A DNA stretch of 64,000 bases from Enoplosus armatus (GCF_043641665.1 NC_092189.1:8325333-8389332), one strand, 5' to 3'. Positions 12,537 through 25,720 are shown, numbered from the stretch's first letter. The notes: a model not told the origin generated them from the sequence alone. Program-made: numbers and translations.

Positions 12537-15500
12537 ACACGTTATAGATTAAAGCTGACTGATAAGAGCACTGCAATTGATCTTTTCTGATTGAGAAAAG
12601 TTGAATACTCATACAGTGTGGTGTTACTGGCAACGCTTTGAGGCAGTGGTCATTTTCTTACCCACAGAATTGTATTATTTGCCTTGTAGCTTTTGGTGCA
12701 GTGGTTAAAAAAAACAAGTTTGAGGTTAAGAGAAGTAGCTGAGCTTGATGAAGTAGTGGAAGGAGTGGGGATGACTCAAGAAATGACCAGTCTTTTAATC
12801 TAACAAATGAGGGGTGTTGGTCAGTAAGTAAATATCCTCTAAATTAATGAAAAATGAGCTTTCATTACTTAGTATTTTTTGCCTTTTGGAGGCTGCAGGG
12901 ACCCATGTGGCTTCCTTTGCCCTAATGCACGACTGCCTCTGAGCACATGTGTCATGTTTTAGGGGTAAAATGAAGAGGAAGAAAAAGGAGACAGGAAAAG
13001 GATGAGGAAATGGAGGAGGGGATAGGGATGTGAGGTCGACAGGAATAAAGTATAAAGAGGGTAGCTCACAGGAACTGAAGGGTAAATAAAAGTAAAGGAC
13101 CAGATAAGGAAGAGTGAGAGCTATGATAGGCAGTGACAGAGTGACGCCACTCCTAACTCCTTAATCTTTTTTATCCACATGCAGGCGAAGACAAGTCAGC
13201 ACCCTCCTAAGTAGAAGTTCTCACCTTGACCCATTCTCCATCCTTCTCTCTTCGTCTCTCGGTCCCCCTCTCATGTTACTGCGTCGACCTTATCTCTAAA
13301 CTCCTCTTCATTCCTGTCATCCTCCCCGCCCCTCCTCCTCTTTGGCTGTCCTCACCGTGTAAAGAGGACGATACAGACTGTGTACAACACACTGATCCAT
13401 CGCAGCCTCTTGTTGTCATGCGACAATGGCTGTGTCGCTGTTATCACCTCATCAATCAGGCCTGAGGGGCACACTGAGACTGTGCTGGCGCTTCATTTCA
13501 ACTTTACAGGAGCAGTCGGGGATCTAAGTTTGTGCTAGCATCATGCGAACAGACACATGCAAACACATTTTATTTTGGCGGAATAACAAATTGTATACTC
13601 TAAAGCAGATTCTGACACACATACTCATTAATTTCAGGTATTAATGTGTTCCTGTTGATGATATCCGGTCAGATAATGATTGTATTTCCAACTGTTGGCG
13701 TGCGCACTTCCATATTATGTGGAAATTACCCATTGTTGCTCCTCAGCGGGGCAGGAAGCACCTTTCACAACAAAGTCACTCTCCTCACACTGATTCAATC
13801 CAATGCAACCACTGTAGCATCTGATTACTCAAGTCTATTTGGCAAGTATCAAGGCAACGGAGTGGTTTTACTTTGCTAATGGATTCAGATTTTTTAGTAA
13901 AAGCTTTAGAGCAAAGCATTAGGTGGCTACAACTATGCAACATTATCAGTACTGATGCAAAGTAGGTGGTTCTACTGTATAGGCTTCAAATTGCTGGTCA
14001 GAATGAGGAAAACAACCTCCAACATACATAATGTACACTTTATTTCCTAAAAATTATATCTTTAAAACATTATCACCTTAGATTAAAACAGTTTATTGCT
14101 ACTAACTAAAAAGTGTATCGCAAATTTAGTTGGAAACATGAGTCTAAAAGTCTTTTATGTAACAGACAAAGGCGCCTATAATGAGTTTAGGTGAGCACAC
14201 CTTGGCGTGAACAACTGCTGCCAAAAAAGTGGCAAAAACAATAGCGATCTTGGTACACGGGCAGCTCTCAGGGGAGTGTGGCACAATGAATTTGGCCAAC
14301 TTGTGAGGAAATACCTTCTGAGCTGTGGAAATATCCTCTGAGTTTCTCTAGAAACATTCAAGGACACTCTTCTTCTTCAGCAGAGCTGTTACTGTGACCC
14401 TACAAGGAAAATTCAGGAGTGGTGCAGCACTGATGCCTGATGATGGGCCACCCTACCGGACATTATTTCCTGGCTGTGGTCCACAAGGCCACTGAGAAAG
14501 AGAACGCAGCGAACTCCCTTCTCTCGCTGCATTCTGGCTCTTTGGTGGCCATCAGCCCCGGGAATAGCAGCTATGTGAGCATGACTGCACAGCACTATTT
14601 CTGTGCGCTCTGCTACTTGACATTGAGAGGCCGGGATTAGGTGGCTCCACTACTGTAAATGACTAGCCCCTGTCACACATGCAAACACACGCACACATGT
14701 GTGTGCTTTTGCAAATACACATATACACGTTCATACATACTGCACAGGAAATCATGTGACAAATACAATTCAGTTAGGAGAGACTTAATTGCAGAGATGC
14801 TTAAATAATAATAAAATGGTTTTATTGATATAGTGCACAATAGGAAAGTTGAAGAAAGCGAAGAGTGTTTGGCAATGAGACCCCATTGTGACGCCATATT
14901 TTAAGGGGGTAATGATGCCATGAGCTGTAAAGGAATCTCCCCCTAGAAGTCTAGACACTGGTGGTGGTGAAGACGTGAAGAGAAATGGCTGAAGATCTGA
15001 ATGGATGAGATGTGGAGCGAGACTTCTGTAGGCCTCACTGGAAGGACCAACAGGGAAGACTGGTTGTGATGAAGGCCGGAGGTGAACAGGGTGGAGGAGA
15101 GTTGCATCAATGTGACACTGAAATGACATGAGATGACAGCCTCCTTCACAATCATATTCTTTGATTCTTGATTGTTTTTGTGCATGTGAATAAATTATGT
15201 TTTTATGTTTGCAAACCTGCTGGCCTCAAATTTCCCCCTGATAGACAAAGTCTTTTGAACTTAATTCAACATATCTTCCGTGCAGTGAGCTCATCTGCTA
15301 AAATTGTACACTGAGCAGATACAACTATGTGCACATGTGCTGGATTGCATTTTCCCTGAGAAAGTTGAATGCTGAACTGCTGTTTTTCAGTTACTCAACA
15401 AGTGGTATGAGGAGTGCTGATGCCTGAATCAGGTACCACACCCTTATGGTTCAGCTGAACATCTGTCTTCAACTACCATCCCCCAGTGTGAACATGTGAG

Positions 15501-15686
15501 TCCGACAGTATCTTGTTTATTCAGTATATATAGAAAGTATGGGAATCAAACCCACAAACAGTGTTGAAATGATCCCATAGCAAACATGTAAACACTGATG
15601 TTTTGCTGTGGATTTTTGCTTGTAAGGGTTCGGTTAACCCCTGGAACTCACACAGACGCAGCACCAAGACATTACTCTACCACATT

Positions 15687-15723
<37 letters not shown>

Positions 15724-17149
15724 ACTCACACAGTGTCGGTGTAACAACATCCGTGTAGGAGGTGACTTCAAGGGGTGACTAACATTTGGTTGGGTCTCAG
15801 CCTGCCTTTGAGTCCAGCTGGGTCTTTTGACTTTCCTTACCCCCATTAAACCTACATGCGGCATACATGACAGCATTGTTGCATCCTGCTAGTATTTGCC
15901 GTATGTGGTCTCTCTGAACTCTCAGGGCTGGTTTGAGGTCTCAGATGTTATACGTGGTGGTGTGTCTTTGAACATGACATCTGTTGGCTGTGTGAGTAAT
16001 GGTGTGTGGTGCTGTGGCATGATGTGCTGTGGCTGAACATCAGGTGTTCCTCGGCCTACACGCCGCACATCTGTTCCCCCGTGGCTCAGTGCGTACACAC
16101 GGCGGTAAGTGAGTCCTGACCGCACTCATGATGATTGATCTGTCAGTGAGACTGATGATGCTGTTGTCAACACATGAAACTGATAATGTCTTTCTTTTTA
16201 ATCCAAAGAGAAAGGCCTCTGAGAAGCATATTGACTTAAAAGACAAACAATCATTTGTTAAACTGTATAATTCGACACAAACATAGTGATTAAACACCGG
16301 TATCCACATTTCATGGCCTACCAGATTTAAACATAGTAAAGTAGGGAGGCTTTCTGACTCCATGTCTACACAGCACTGACTAAAAAATATTTGCCTTTGG
16401 AGCACTGAACATAATAGCACTAATGGCCAGGATACAGGTGCTTTGGTTAAAAGTGGTTGCTCACACGTCAGAGACAGGGGAAATAAAAATATTATGTTTA
16501 CTATAATTACAGCTCCTGAATGGGCCAAAAGAACACACTGGTGTTATCATTGTCCAGACCAGCCGTTTTAAAATATCACATTAATGTGTGGCCCGACTCA
16601 GGAAGTGAACCAAAAGAGTGAAAATAAACTTGACCTTAACTTAACTGATCTGTCAGAACAACATCTGAGACTCCTGTCATAATGCTATTATAACACAGTG
16701 CTTTGCTTCATACAGTTAAGATATAATGAATTACAAGAGTCAAAAGATCTGAGAATCTTTTTTTTATTATTATTTTGCTCTGAAAAAGAAAATCACATAA
16801 ATAAGAATCACTTCAAAACTGCAGGACAGGATTTGAAAGGGTGGAACACTTTAATTCACATTTTTTTTGCTTTGAAAGCTGAACATGGATCTAAAGGGAG
16901 TTTCTATGATGATGGTAAGACAATATGGCAATACAACATATTCATACCAAATTCTTGCTACAGTGCATTTGATATTTGACTCCATTTTAAACGTTTTTTA
17001 ACAATACAGATGCCTAGTGCACAGTGTGTGTGTTGCCTTTAATCAATACATAGCCAGTGGGATGTACTGCAATGACGCACACTGAGCTGTCATTATAACA
17101 CTGAGGCAGAACGCTAAGCCTGATGTGAAAGAGTGAAAGAGCAGTGCTT
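12537..17149. other. Gene-free interval
   Basis: No supported gene. It includes a purine-rich stretch near 12965-13060 and a CA microsatellite at 15690-15718. Small open frames on both strands overlap one another and have no recognisable domain. Confidence 0.45.
15690..15718. repeat. (CA)n microsatellite
   Basis: A perfect CA dinucleotide run of about 14 units. Confidence 0.95.
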
Positions 17150-17310
17150 GCCTCATACCTCATCGCCACCGGTGATGTGCCTTTGAGCAAGGGCCTGAAC
17201 GCCCCCCACCTTCTACAGTGGAGCTGCTTAGTGGCTGACAGATCCGGCTGGTTGTACTGGGCAGCTTCCAGGTGTGACTGTGTGTAACTGTGAGTTGCTC
17301 TCAATGGAAC
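17150..17310 (+). repeat. Dispersed fish repeat with 'TTTGAGCAAGG' core
   Basis: The core 'GTGCCTTTGAGCAAGGGCCT' followed by a 'CTGCTTAGTGGCTGAC' region matches a repeat family I recognise from teleost intergenic DNA. It lies just downstream of the probable HBEGF polyadenylation site. The boundaries are approximate. Confidence 0.5.
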
Positions 17311-17354
17311 TACACTGAATGATTAAGAAGCCATCTTGTCTATCCAATGATCAA

Positions 17355-17360
17355 TTTATT
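17355..17360 (-). terminator. Candidate HBEGF polyadenylation signal
   Basis: AATAAA on the minus strand, about 720 bases into the terminal untranslated exon. It is the most plausible signal downstream of the AU-rich element; other weaker hexamers lie further on. Confidence 0.5.
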
Positions 17361-17597
17361 TATCACAGTGCTATTGATCATCTACCAAGTGCCAAAATGA
17401 AAGCCAGAAAATCATGACATTGATGCATCATATCTCTTTTCGTGAAATACTTAATATCTCAAGGAGCTTCTGCATTGTTTCCTTCTCTGTCTCATAAATA
17501 AATATCATATCGTCCAATAAGAAATATAAAAACAACTGTAACATCATTATTTTAAAAACTGTTGAAGGTGGTTAAAATCTCTATAAATACAGTTAGC

Positions 17598-17613
17598 TTA
17601 AATAAATAAATTA
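17598..17613 (-). promoter_or_regulatory. AU-rich element in HBEGF 3' UTR
   Basis: On the minus strand the sequence reads AATTTATTTATTTA, overlapping ATTTA pentamers that include the TTATTTATT nonamer. Further ATTTA words lie nearby. Such elements commonly confer rapid mRNA decay and are expected in an immediate-early growth-factor transcript. Confidence 0.6.
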
Positions 17614-18079
17614 AAATCATAAATATACCGTTTACTGTACACAAAAAAAAAACATGGACTTGTGCAGGAAAATACAAAAATGCTGTCTGTTGAGAAAAAA
17701 AAAAATCCAGGTTGAGCTCTCGTTGTTAAAAATCTTTTATCTTGTTCAGTTCAGTCTGCAACGACCTCTTTTCACACAGTCAAGAAGCAGCACAGAGTCT
17801 AGACAAATGTTCCTTCTTCTTCTTCTTCTCGTTCCTTCGTGCTCGTCACATCTCCAGTCCATCCTCGGGGCCGTTAGTATTCCAGTTTCAGGCGGGCCGT
17901 CCTCTTTCCGAGGCCTTCAGGAATATGTTCAGCTGCCCATTTTTCATCTGAACGTCTAGCAGAGGGTCAGGCAGACAACAACCTCTGTTCCCTTCATGTA
18001 CGATCCCTTTTCCTCTAGGACCTCCTTCCGCGCTTCACTTCTCTTTTTCTATTTTGAGGTAGAATTTCCACATCTTTGC

Positions 18080-18208
18080 CTAACATGAAAAAAAAAAAGC
18101 AAAACAAGAGAGGCGATGAGCAAAACCTTCTTTCATTCAGGCAACACAGAAGAAAGAAAACGATGTTTGTCAGTGTATTTGTTTGTAGGCCTGCTCCTCA
18201 CTACTCAC
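18080..18208 (-). other. Intron within HBEGF 3' UTR
   Basis: A consensus donor (AG|GTGAGT, GT at 18208-18207) lies 15 bases after the stop codon. A pyrimidine-rich acceptor ending TTTCATGTTAG points to a terminal non-coding exon starting at 18079. The human HBEGF gene also has a separate final untranslated exon. The junction is close enough to the stop that nonsense-mediated decay would not be expected. Confidence 0.65.
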
Positions 18209-18223
18209 CTCTCTTTTGTCTCT

Positions 18224-20084
18224 TCAGTGATTGGACGCTAACCCTAGTTTGACCTTCTCTTCATTCTCTACATCATACGCTCCCCGCTTGTGAAACCTGC
18301 AATAAACAGAAGAGAAGGAGCTTGTTCAGACTATTTTCTGTGTCTATCTATAACAAGTATCAGCTTTGTCTCTAGAAAAGCCCTTTATCTATGTGTGTGT
18401 GTGTGTGTGTGTGAGTGTGTGAGAGAGTGTGTATGGTTGTTAGTATGTGTTTGTGAAGTGAATCTGTGAGTGTTTTTCTTACCTGAGCAATAATAAGAGG
18501 CCTATGATGGTGAGGCAGATGGACGACAGCACCACCGCCACCACGGCCAGAGCTGTGGTCCGGTTGTAGCCCTCCTGGGGCTTCTCCAAGGGCAGCGTGA
18601 AAAACTGACACCTATCCCCAGAGTAACTCTGGTGGCACCTGCAGACAGGACGGAGAGAGGATTAATAATAAAAAGGGTAAATAATTCAGTGGATCCAGAG
18701 TGGTGGAGATGGTGCGCAGGTAGACGCAGATATACTTACACACAGGATGCAGAGCGGATGTTCCTCAGGTACTGGCAGGTGCCGTGAATGCAGAAATCCT
18801 TAAACTTCTTCAGGCAAGGATTCCTCTTCTTTCCCTTGCCTTTGCCCCTCTTTCTTCCCTTTCCTCTCCTTCTGTTTCCCTCAGTGCTTTCAGCCTCCAG
18901 GGTGGCAGATGGGTCTTTGGGTTTGCTTGACATGGCAACTAAACCAAAACCCAGAAAAAAAACAATTACATTATTGTCATTGTTAAGAAAGCAAGTAAAA
19001 ACTGAATTAAATCAGTGGTGAGAAAATGTGAGTTCCTTACCTTGTGGCAGTTCCACTTCATAGTCTCCAGACATGCCGTCTTCATACTCGTCTTCGTAAT
19101 AATATTCATCGTCGTACTCCTCCTCCTCGCCTTCCTGACCGTACTCTACTGTTGTGCTCACCTCCTCCACCCTCCTGTCTTTGGTTGTGTCCAAAAAGTT
19201 GATAACAGCTGTGTGCCGCTGCCTGTCGCTCTCATACCTGTCAACTGCAGCACCGCTGGCCAGTCTGGACACCACTGCAGGAGAGAATAACAGCGTTTAA
19301 AAATGTTAAAATTGCACATAAGTTTGGTTTGATGCAGTCTTTCACAGAATAGAACTCCAGAACACCTCCTCTCTGGGGACACAGGTTAGTGTGCCAAGGT
19401 GGGCTGGACCTCTGAGGGCAAGTTGAAACATGTTGTGCAGGAGGAAGCTTCAGGCTGGGTTTTTGGCTTTCAGTGCAATCACACTGATCCCTGTTAGGAA
19501 ATGCACAAGCTCAGATACAGAGCATGGTCCTTAAGGGGTTGGTAGGTATTCATGCCTTGCTCAGGAGCACTTCGGCAGGACGGAAACTGGCCAAAAGTGG
19601 GCCTTTAACTAGGAAGCCTACCTCAAAGGGACAGTTTAGATTTGTGGGCTTCAGAGGGGAAATGTAAAGTGCGTGTGTGTGGGGAGGGGGCAAATTCAAA
19701 TTGGCATACACTCTCTGTGTCTCATACACACACACAAAATGCATGGACAGACAGTTAGCTAATGTCAGGCAAGAATATGAGTTAAAAATAAATGTATCCA
19801 GTTACATAAAGCATGCTCTAAAATAGAGAGATGACCCCGTTAGCTCCCGAATAGCCGCTGGCATCACGAAAAGCGTTGCCTTAAAGGTTATGAAGTTTAC
19901 AAGACACGTTAGCTACAGCTCGGCCATAATCCAGAGGAGAGACAGGTAAGACACGGAAAGCACACCTCCAACACAGTGACATAACCCGACGGAGACAGAA
20001 AAGAAAAGAAGACACGCTTGTTTTCACATGAAACTCACCCAAGGCGTGAACCAGCAGGAGCACAGCACCGAAAATCCTCATCAT
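18224..20084 (-). CDS. hbegf: Proheparin-binding EGF-like growth factor
   Basis: Transmembrane precursor of an ErbB1/ErbB4 ligand released by juxtamembrane shedding. Coding exons are 20084-20039, 19274-19041, 18938-18740, 18638-18483 and 18296-18224, giving 235 aa (human 208). In order: a hydrophobic signal peptide (MMRIFGAVLLLVHAL); a propeptide with an Asp/Glu/Tyr-rich run at about 59-90; a basic heparin-binding stretch (RRRGKGRKRGKGKGKKR, 116-132); an EGF domain with cysteines 135, 143, 148, 159, 161 and 170 at canonical spacing; an NRT sequon at 185; a membrane segment at about 188-211; and a short tail with YDVENEEKVKLG, almost as in human. The start is the first of two adjacent Met codons. 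The acidic run is not seen in human. The gene is divergent from RUFY1. Which teleost paralogue (a or b) it is cannot be decided here. Confidence 0.95.
18392..18413. repeat. (TG)n microsatellite in HBEGF intron 4
   Basis: A perfect TG run of about 11 units between coding exons 4 and 5. Confidence 0.9.
19540..19610 (-). repeat. Dispersed fish repeat fragment in HBEGF intron 1
   Basis: The words 'ATGCCTTGCTCAGGAGCACT' and 'TCGGCAGGA' resemble the widespread teleost 'CTTGAGCAAGG' repeat in the opposite orientation. It is a short, diverged fragment. Confidence 0.45.
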
Positions 20085-20341
20085 GTCAAAACTCCCAGTG
20101 ATTTCTTTTGTTGGGAACACAAAAAAAAAAAAGATGATCAACAAGTTGTATTCCTTCCACTTGTTCCGGCTCTAAATAGTCCTTCGTTTCTTTCCTTTTT
20201 TTTTTATTTTTTTTTTTTTTCTCTCGACGTGTTTTGTGTGAATGAATCCCGCTTGTCTGAGAGCTGCTCGTGTGGCTGCGGAGGGCTGGAGCGTCTCGGG
20301 GAGTTTCAGAGAGAGAGAGCGTCCGGACAGAGGCTCCGCGG

Positions 20342-20349
20342 TATTTATG
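20342..20349 (-). promoter_or_regulatory. Putative HBEGF TATA box
   Basis: On the minus strand the sequence reads CATAAATA within a GC-richer stretch, about 260 bases upstream of the start codon. The transcript start is inferred 25-30 bases further down, near 20315. The inferred leader contains a long A-rich tract (20195-20220 on the plus strand is almost all T). Confidence 0.45.
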
Positions 20350-20429
20350 GCTCACTTCACCACGCCTACAGAGGAGGCTGCTGAGGGAACATGTGTGGCA
20401 GGATACAGACTCACACTGCACAAAGCGTG

Positions 20430-21646
20430 CACTTGTGTTATAACGATGTTACATCCATTCATTAATCACTTTGGTGTGTGTGTGTGTATATATAGACATA
20501 GAAGTTGTTGTTGTAAATGTATTCTATGATTATCTTATCAATGATAAATAATATATGCGTCTTTGACCTGAGGTGCTCTTGTCTTTCAAAACACTGACTC
20601 TCATTTCGACAAAACCACAGCGTATGTTGCCTCTTTGCCTGTCAGGTTCAAATGACTTGCCCTATTTAATTTATGAGGATTTCATTTCATCAAGTATTTC
20701 ATGGTTGGTAATACATTGTCCAACAAGGTAGGTAAGAAACAATATACAATAAGAAAAAAGCAAAATAACATAAAATAACAAATAGAATAAATACATAAAT
20801 AGTTCCCAAAAATTGTAAAATGTGGTTTGTCTTTAAGCTTTACAATTAACTTTTTTTCTTTCTTTTTTTTTAACCTATTCTACCCATTTTCTACCAGGTC
20901 TACACTACGGTTCTAGGAATTCAGTGCTGTTTAATCCAGATGAGGCATACACACACATATAGTAATAGTAATTAGAGTGATGTTAGGCTAACACAACAGG
21001 AAACAATAATAACTGCACGGTCTAAAGTGGACTGGTGAATTTCTTTTTTAGGCCAATAAATAATAAAAGCACCTTGTAAGAAGTTCCACAGGCAAAATGA
21101 TGCACAGCTCGTCTGCGGCACCATGTGGTGAAACTAGGAACTACAGCACACCTGCTCTGAGTACACTTGGACTACAGGTGGACTCTGCGTCACAAAATGC
21201 CCATGGTAGATGACACAGCCAGGCAGCTCTGAGATGATTAATATTTAAAAATTCATAATGAAAACGTTGCTAAAGTCAGATTGGAAAGTTGAAAGTGAGA
21301 TAAGCAAAATACTTTCGCGTTCCCCTGCAATAAGTTTTGCGTTGCCGCTGATAACATTAACAGTTCAAAAAAACTGTACTTTCCCTACTGTGACATGTCA
21401 AAATGTGATTCGTGTAAAAGGCATTTAGTGCTGGCTTTAGAGTAGGTCAATGCCTCAAGACTGACAAAACGCAGAAGAAGAACGCATAAGAAAACAGGTG
21501 TTGTAGAGATATGTTTTTAAATGTATGTCTCCTGGTCCTGTCCAGTAGGCGGCGGTAGTGCGCCTATAAGCTGATTTACCTGACCGCCAAAAAATACAAG
21601 GAAGAAGAGGAACGTTCTCACAACGCTCGCGATTACCCTGGTCTCG
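20430..21646. other. Intergenic region between divergent HBEGF and RUFY1
   Basis: No gene seen. A short GT tract lies near 20473-20490. AT-rich unique DNA follows, then becomes GC-rich over the last 150 bases before the RUFY1 start. Confidence 0.5.
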
Positions 21647-21654
21647 TCACGTGA
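21647..21654. promoter_or_regulatory. Palindromic E-box, CLEAR-like
   Basis: TCACGTGA lies 35 bases before the RUFY1 start codon in a GC-rich promoter. With flanks it reads GTCACGTGAA, one base off the consensus GTCACGTGAC bound by TFEB/TFE3/MITF-type factors. USF or MYC/MAX could also bind it. Confidence 0.5.
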
Positions 21655-21688
21655 ATAGGCGGCGGCGAGGAGGGGAGGGGGGACAAAC

Positions 21689-24600
21689 ATGGCCGACGAG
21701 GCAGGGGAAGTAAACACAGCTGTTGAGGATGGCGAAGCAAAACAACAGCTAGATGAACCAGAGGTTTCTGGAGCCGCGGCCGACGGAGAGTCCGGCGGCA
21801 ACAACGGGCAGGACCGGGCAGACAAGTCGGCTCCGGCGGCGGTAGAGTACAGTTGGTCGGCTCCTATCCTGTCTCTGGCTCGGAAGGCCACTGAAACGAT
21901 TAGCAGCGGGGTGAGCTACGTTGCTGCCCCGAGAAATCCCTCACAGGGATCCGCTGCGAGCTCTCCAACGGAAAGGGAGGCCGAAAATGTTCTCAATAAC
22001 TCTTCAACAAAGCTTCTAGGTAGGGTGTGGCTGTTATTCACCTTTGGCACTCAAACCAACACCGTCCAAGTTAAAAGATATTGCAGCCATAAAGTCCGTC
22101 TCACAACTTCCTCTTTGACTTAGTTAATTGTCAGCTGTCAGGACACATGACTTCAAGAGCAAAATCTTGATTTTATGGGTTGCTGACCGTGCACGAGATC
22201 ACGCTGTTCTCTCTGCCACTGTATGCAGTGTCTAATCTGAATTTTATGGACACAAACTTGCGTCCTCCAAGCCTGCATCTGTTTGACTGATACCTTTTCT
22301 TTGCCTTGCATTCTTTACAGTCCTGCCCCCTAAAGACCCCATGGCAATAGAAAGATCCAACCTCCTCAGCATGATGAAGATGAGCGTCAAAGTATTAATT
22401 CAGTCCTCATTGAGTCTGGGCAGGACGCTGGACTCAGAGTACCCTCCTCTGCAGCAGTTCTTTGTCGTCCTGGAGCATTGCCTCAAACATGGGCTGAAAG
22501 GTGAGGTCGTCCATGAGACTGACCTTTTGAATAAAATTGGTTACTATTTAAAGTGATCCAATCCCATGTCACTGTCAGAGCAATTCCACATTTTGTTTTT
22601 TGTTGTTTTTCAGCCAAGAAAACCTTCATTGGTCAGAACAAGTCCATATGGGGACCTCTGGAACTGGTTGAGAAGTTGTGCCCAGAGTCCGCTAACATTG
22701 CCACAAGTGCCAGAGACCTGCCCGGCATTAAGTATGCTATGCTAAACCCTTTTCCAGTAAACCTACAATGTAAAGTATGCTTAACCTCCGTTTATTTATT
22801 GGCGTTTTTTCTCTTTTCAGGACTGGTTTGGGGAAAGCAAGGGCTTGGCTGCATTTAGCGCTCATGCAGAAGAAAGTAGCCGACTATATGAAAGCTTTGC
22901 TGGACCGCAAAGATCTCCTGAGGTTAGTAATCATTATTAATTATGTGGGTTTAATACAGCAGGAATATTTTATTAGGATGTTAAGATGTTACACTTATTG
23001 ACTATTTTTCCTCTCTTTCCAATTTATTCTCTTATTTATCTTATCTTATTCTTCTACCTGTAAATACTCAACTTTTTCAATTTCAAAAATGTACCTTTAT
23101 ATTTTTACGTTTGTTGTCTGTCAGATTATATGTTAAAGCACCATCAGACCACGGCAAATTCCTTGTACTGTATGTTACTTGGCAATAAACAGTTTCTGAT
23201 TTCTCTTCATAATACCCCTCCTTCAATCCCCTCCACATCTGTCCCCTCCTAGTGAGTTTTATGACTCTGGAGCATTGATGGTGGAGGAGGAGGGGGCAGT
23301 GATGGGGGGACTGCTGGTGGGCCTCAACGTGATTGACGCTAACCTCTGTATTAAAGGGGAGGATCTTGATTCTCAGGTGAGTGCTGACAAATGTTGTGGG
23401 ACTACACATCCCAGCCGTCACACCTCACTGTGTTGCTCAGGATACACAGTAACTAGTTTCTCTGTCCCATTTAGGTGGGAGTCATTGACTTCTCCCTTTA
23501 TCTGAAAGACTCTGCCAACAGTGAGACTCCAAAAGAGTGAGTGCCCACTTACCGATGGATTGAGCATCTCACAACACTGCTTTACATTATGTTTTGAACT
23601 GCTCTATGTTTGAAATGTAGCCCAAGACATGATGATAATTAAATGTACCCTCAACTGTTTGCTCTCTTTCAGTGATGGCAAGATGACAGCCATATTAGAT
23701 CAGAAGCACTACATCGAGGAGTTAAATCGTCACCTAAGTGGCACCGTCACTGACCTTCAGGCTAAGATGGACTCTCTAGAGAAGACCAACAGCAAACTTG
23801 TAGAGGAGGTAATGTGTGTGTGTGAACCTGTGTGTGATTGCGCTTGTACTGTGGGGGTGTGATGCATTTTTTTATATTAAAAAGAAGACATTTCTTTATT
23901 GTACATATTCTTTCATATTTTTATTGTTAATTTTTCTTGACTTTTGTTGTACTTTTAAAAAATATGTTTTACTACTATGTTTATTGTTACTTGTAAATGA
24001 AAACCTACTTGGCTATAAACACGATATTGAGTCTCTCTGTGTCAACATAGCACCTGTGTGCATTAAGTGTGTTTGTCTTTTCCTTAGCTGACAGCAGCAA
24101 CAGACCGAATCAACTCTCTGCGGGAAGAACACGAACAGCTAAGAAAGGAGAATGAGTCGATCTTGCAGGCCAGCCAGAAAAAGGAAGAGGTCAGAAAGCA
24201 TCTACAAACAACTGCAACTAAACCACTCCTAATCTAAAAAAAAATACCCCAACTGTATGATGTGTTTGCTTTTCCAGGCAACACTTCAGGACAGCCAGGT
24301 GGAGCTGGAGACATACAAACAGACTCGACAGGGCCTGGATGAGATGTACAGTGTGGTTTGGAAGCAGTGTAAAGAGGAAAAGCGCATTCGCCAGGTCAGG
24401 TATCAACAGGCTATAGCACTAGAATGGAAGACATCATGCCTTTTTTTTGCACTAATCAAGACTAGAACCGAATTTGACTCATGCATTTTGTATGTTTGCA
24501 ATGCCGAATGTCAGGAGCTGGAGCGGGAGTTGGAACTCCAAGTGGGGCTGAAGCAGGAGATAGAGGTAGCCATGAAGCTGCTGGAGAAGGACACGCATGA

Positions 24601-25689
24601 GAAACAGGACACGCTGGCAGCCCTGCGGCTCCAGCTTGACCAAGTCAAGACTCTAAACCTACAAATGTTCAACAAGGCTCAGGTAAACACACATGAATAC
24701 ACCTTTTCTTCCTTTTGCATGACTGCTCAGACAGAACGCACATTTACATAGTCTGTGTGGCTCTTAAGGACTCACAGCGGGAAGCAGAGAAAAAGCAGGC
24801 AGAGGCTGTGCAACTGGAGCAGAAGATGGATGAAATGGAGAAAACCATGTTGGAACTAGAGCAGAGGTATGCACAATACATACCTCTGCTGTTTTTCGGT
24901 GTTTCTGTGTGTTAAAATGATATTCCTATTAAATTAATGTCCTCCTCCTTGATCTTTTTGTACGTCTCAGGCTACAGAACTCAGAGCGAGAGCGCAAACA
25001 AAGTGACCAGTCAGACAAAGATATGAGGGTGGAGCTGGAAGGAAAAGTGGATGCTTTGCAGAAACAACTGAGTGACCTGGATACACTAAGGTTAAGACAC
25101 ACATCTGGAGAAAATAAAATGTATATAGCACAAGTTCGCAAACAACAAGAGCATTACACAGACGGATAAAATGACTATGAATATGTACTGTACATGGAAT
25201 AAAGGGCAACATTAAAAGACCAGAGAAATTTAAATAAACATTTAAAACATTGTTGCTATTTGTCCAACATGAGTTAATGCTATACCAAGGAGCAGTTAAG
25301 TAGTTCTTTTTGGAAGAGTCGGAGCTCACATTTCATTCATTCATTTCATTTGTTCATTTAAAGATCAGTAAAACTTTAAAATCAGCTCCAAGAGTAACTT
25401 TAGTAACTTTCTTTAACACTTCCATTCATGTTAAATGTAACTTTAGTCTCCCACCTTTGATTATTAGTAGCAGTTTCAACATGTAGTCCTACACACATAT
25501 AGACTTTAATTGGCTATAAGAAGTGTCTCATCTCTGTTCTCAGGCTGGGTTTGGAAAATGAGCTGCGTACTGAGAGGGAGCAGAGGCAAAGCCTGCAGAA
25601 AGCTCTCCAGCGGGAGCAGGACAACAGCGTCGAGCTCCGCACACAGCTGCAACAACTCCAGGGCCTGCACACGGTCAGTGTCTCACTCA

Positions 25690-25720
<31 letters not shown>

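Noticed and set aside
1..17300. Many open frames of 60-160 codons in the left flank
   Set aside because: They overlap on both strands, often rely on non-ATG starts, lack splice-bounded homology and show low-complexity (Cys-Val, Ser-Leu, His-Thr) translations from microsatellites.
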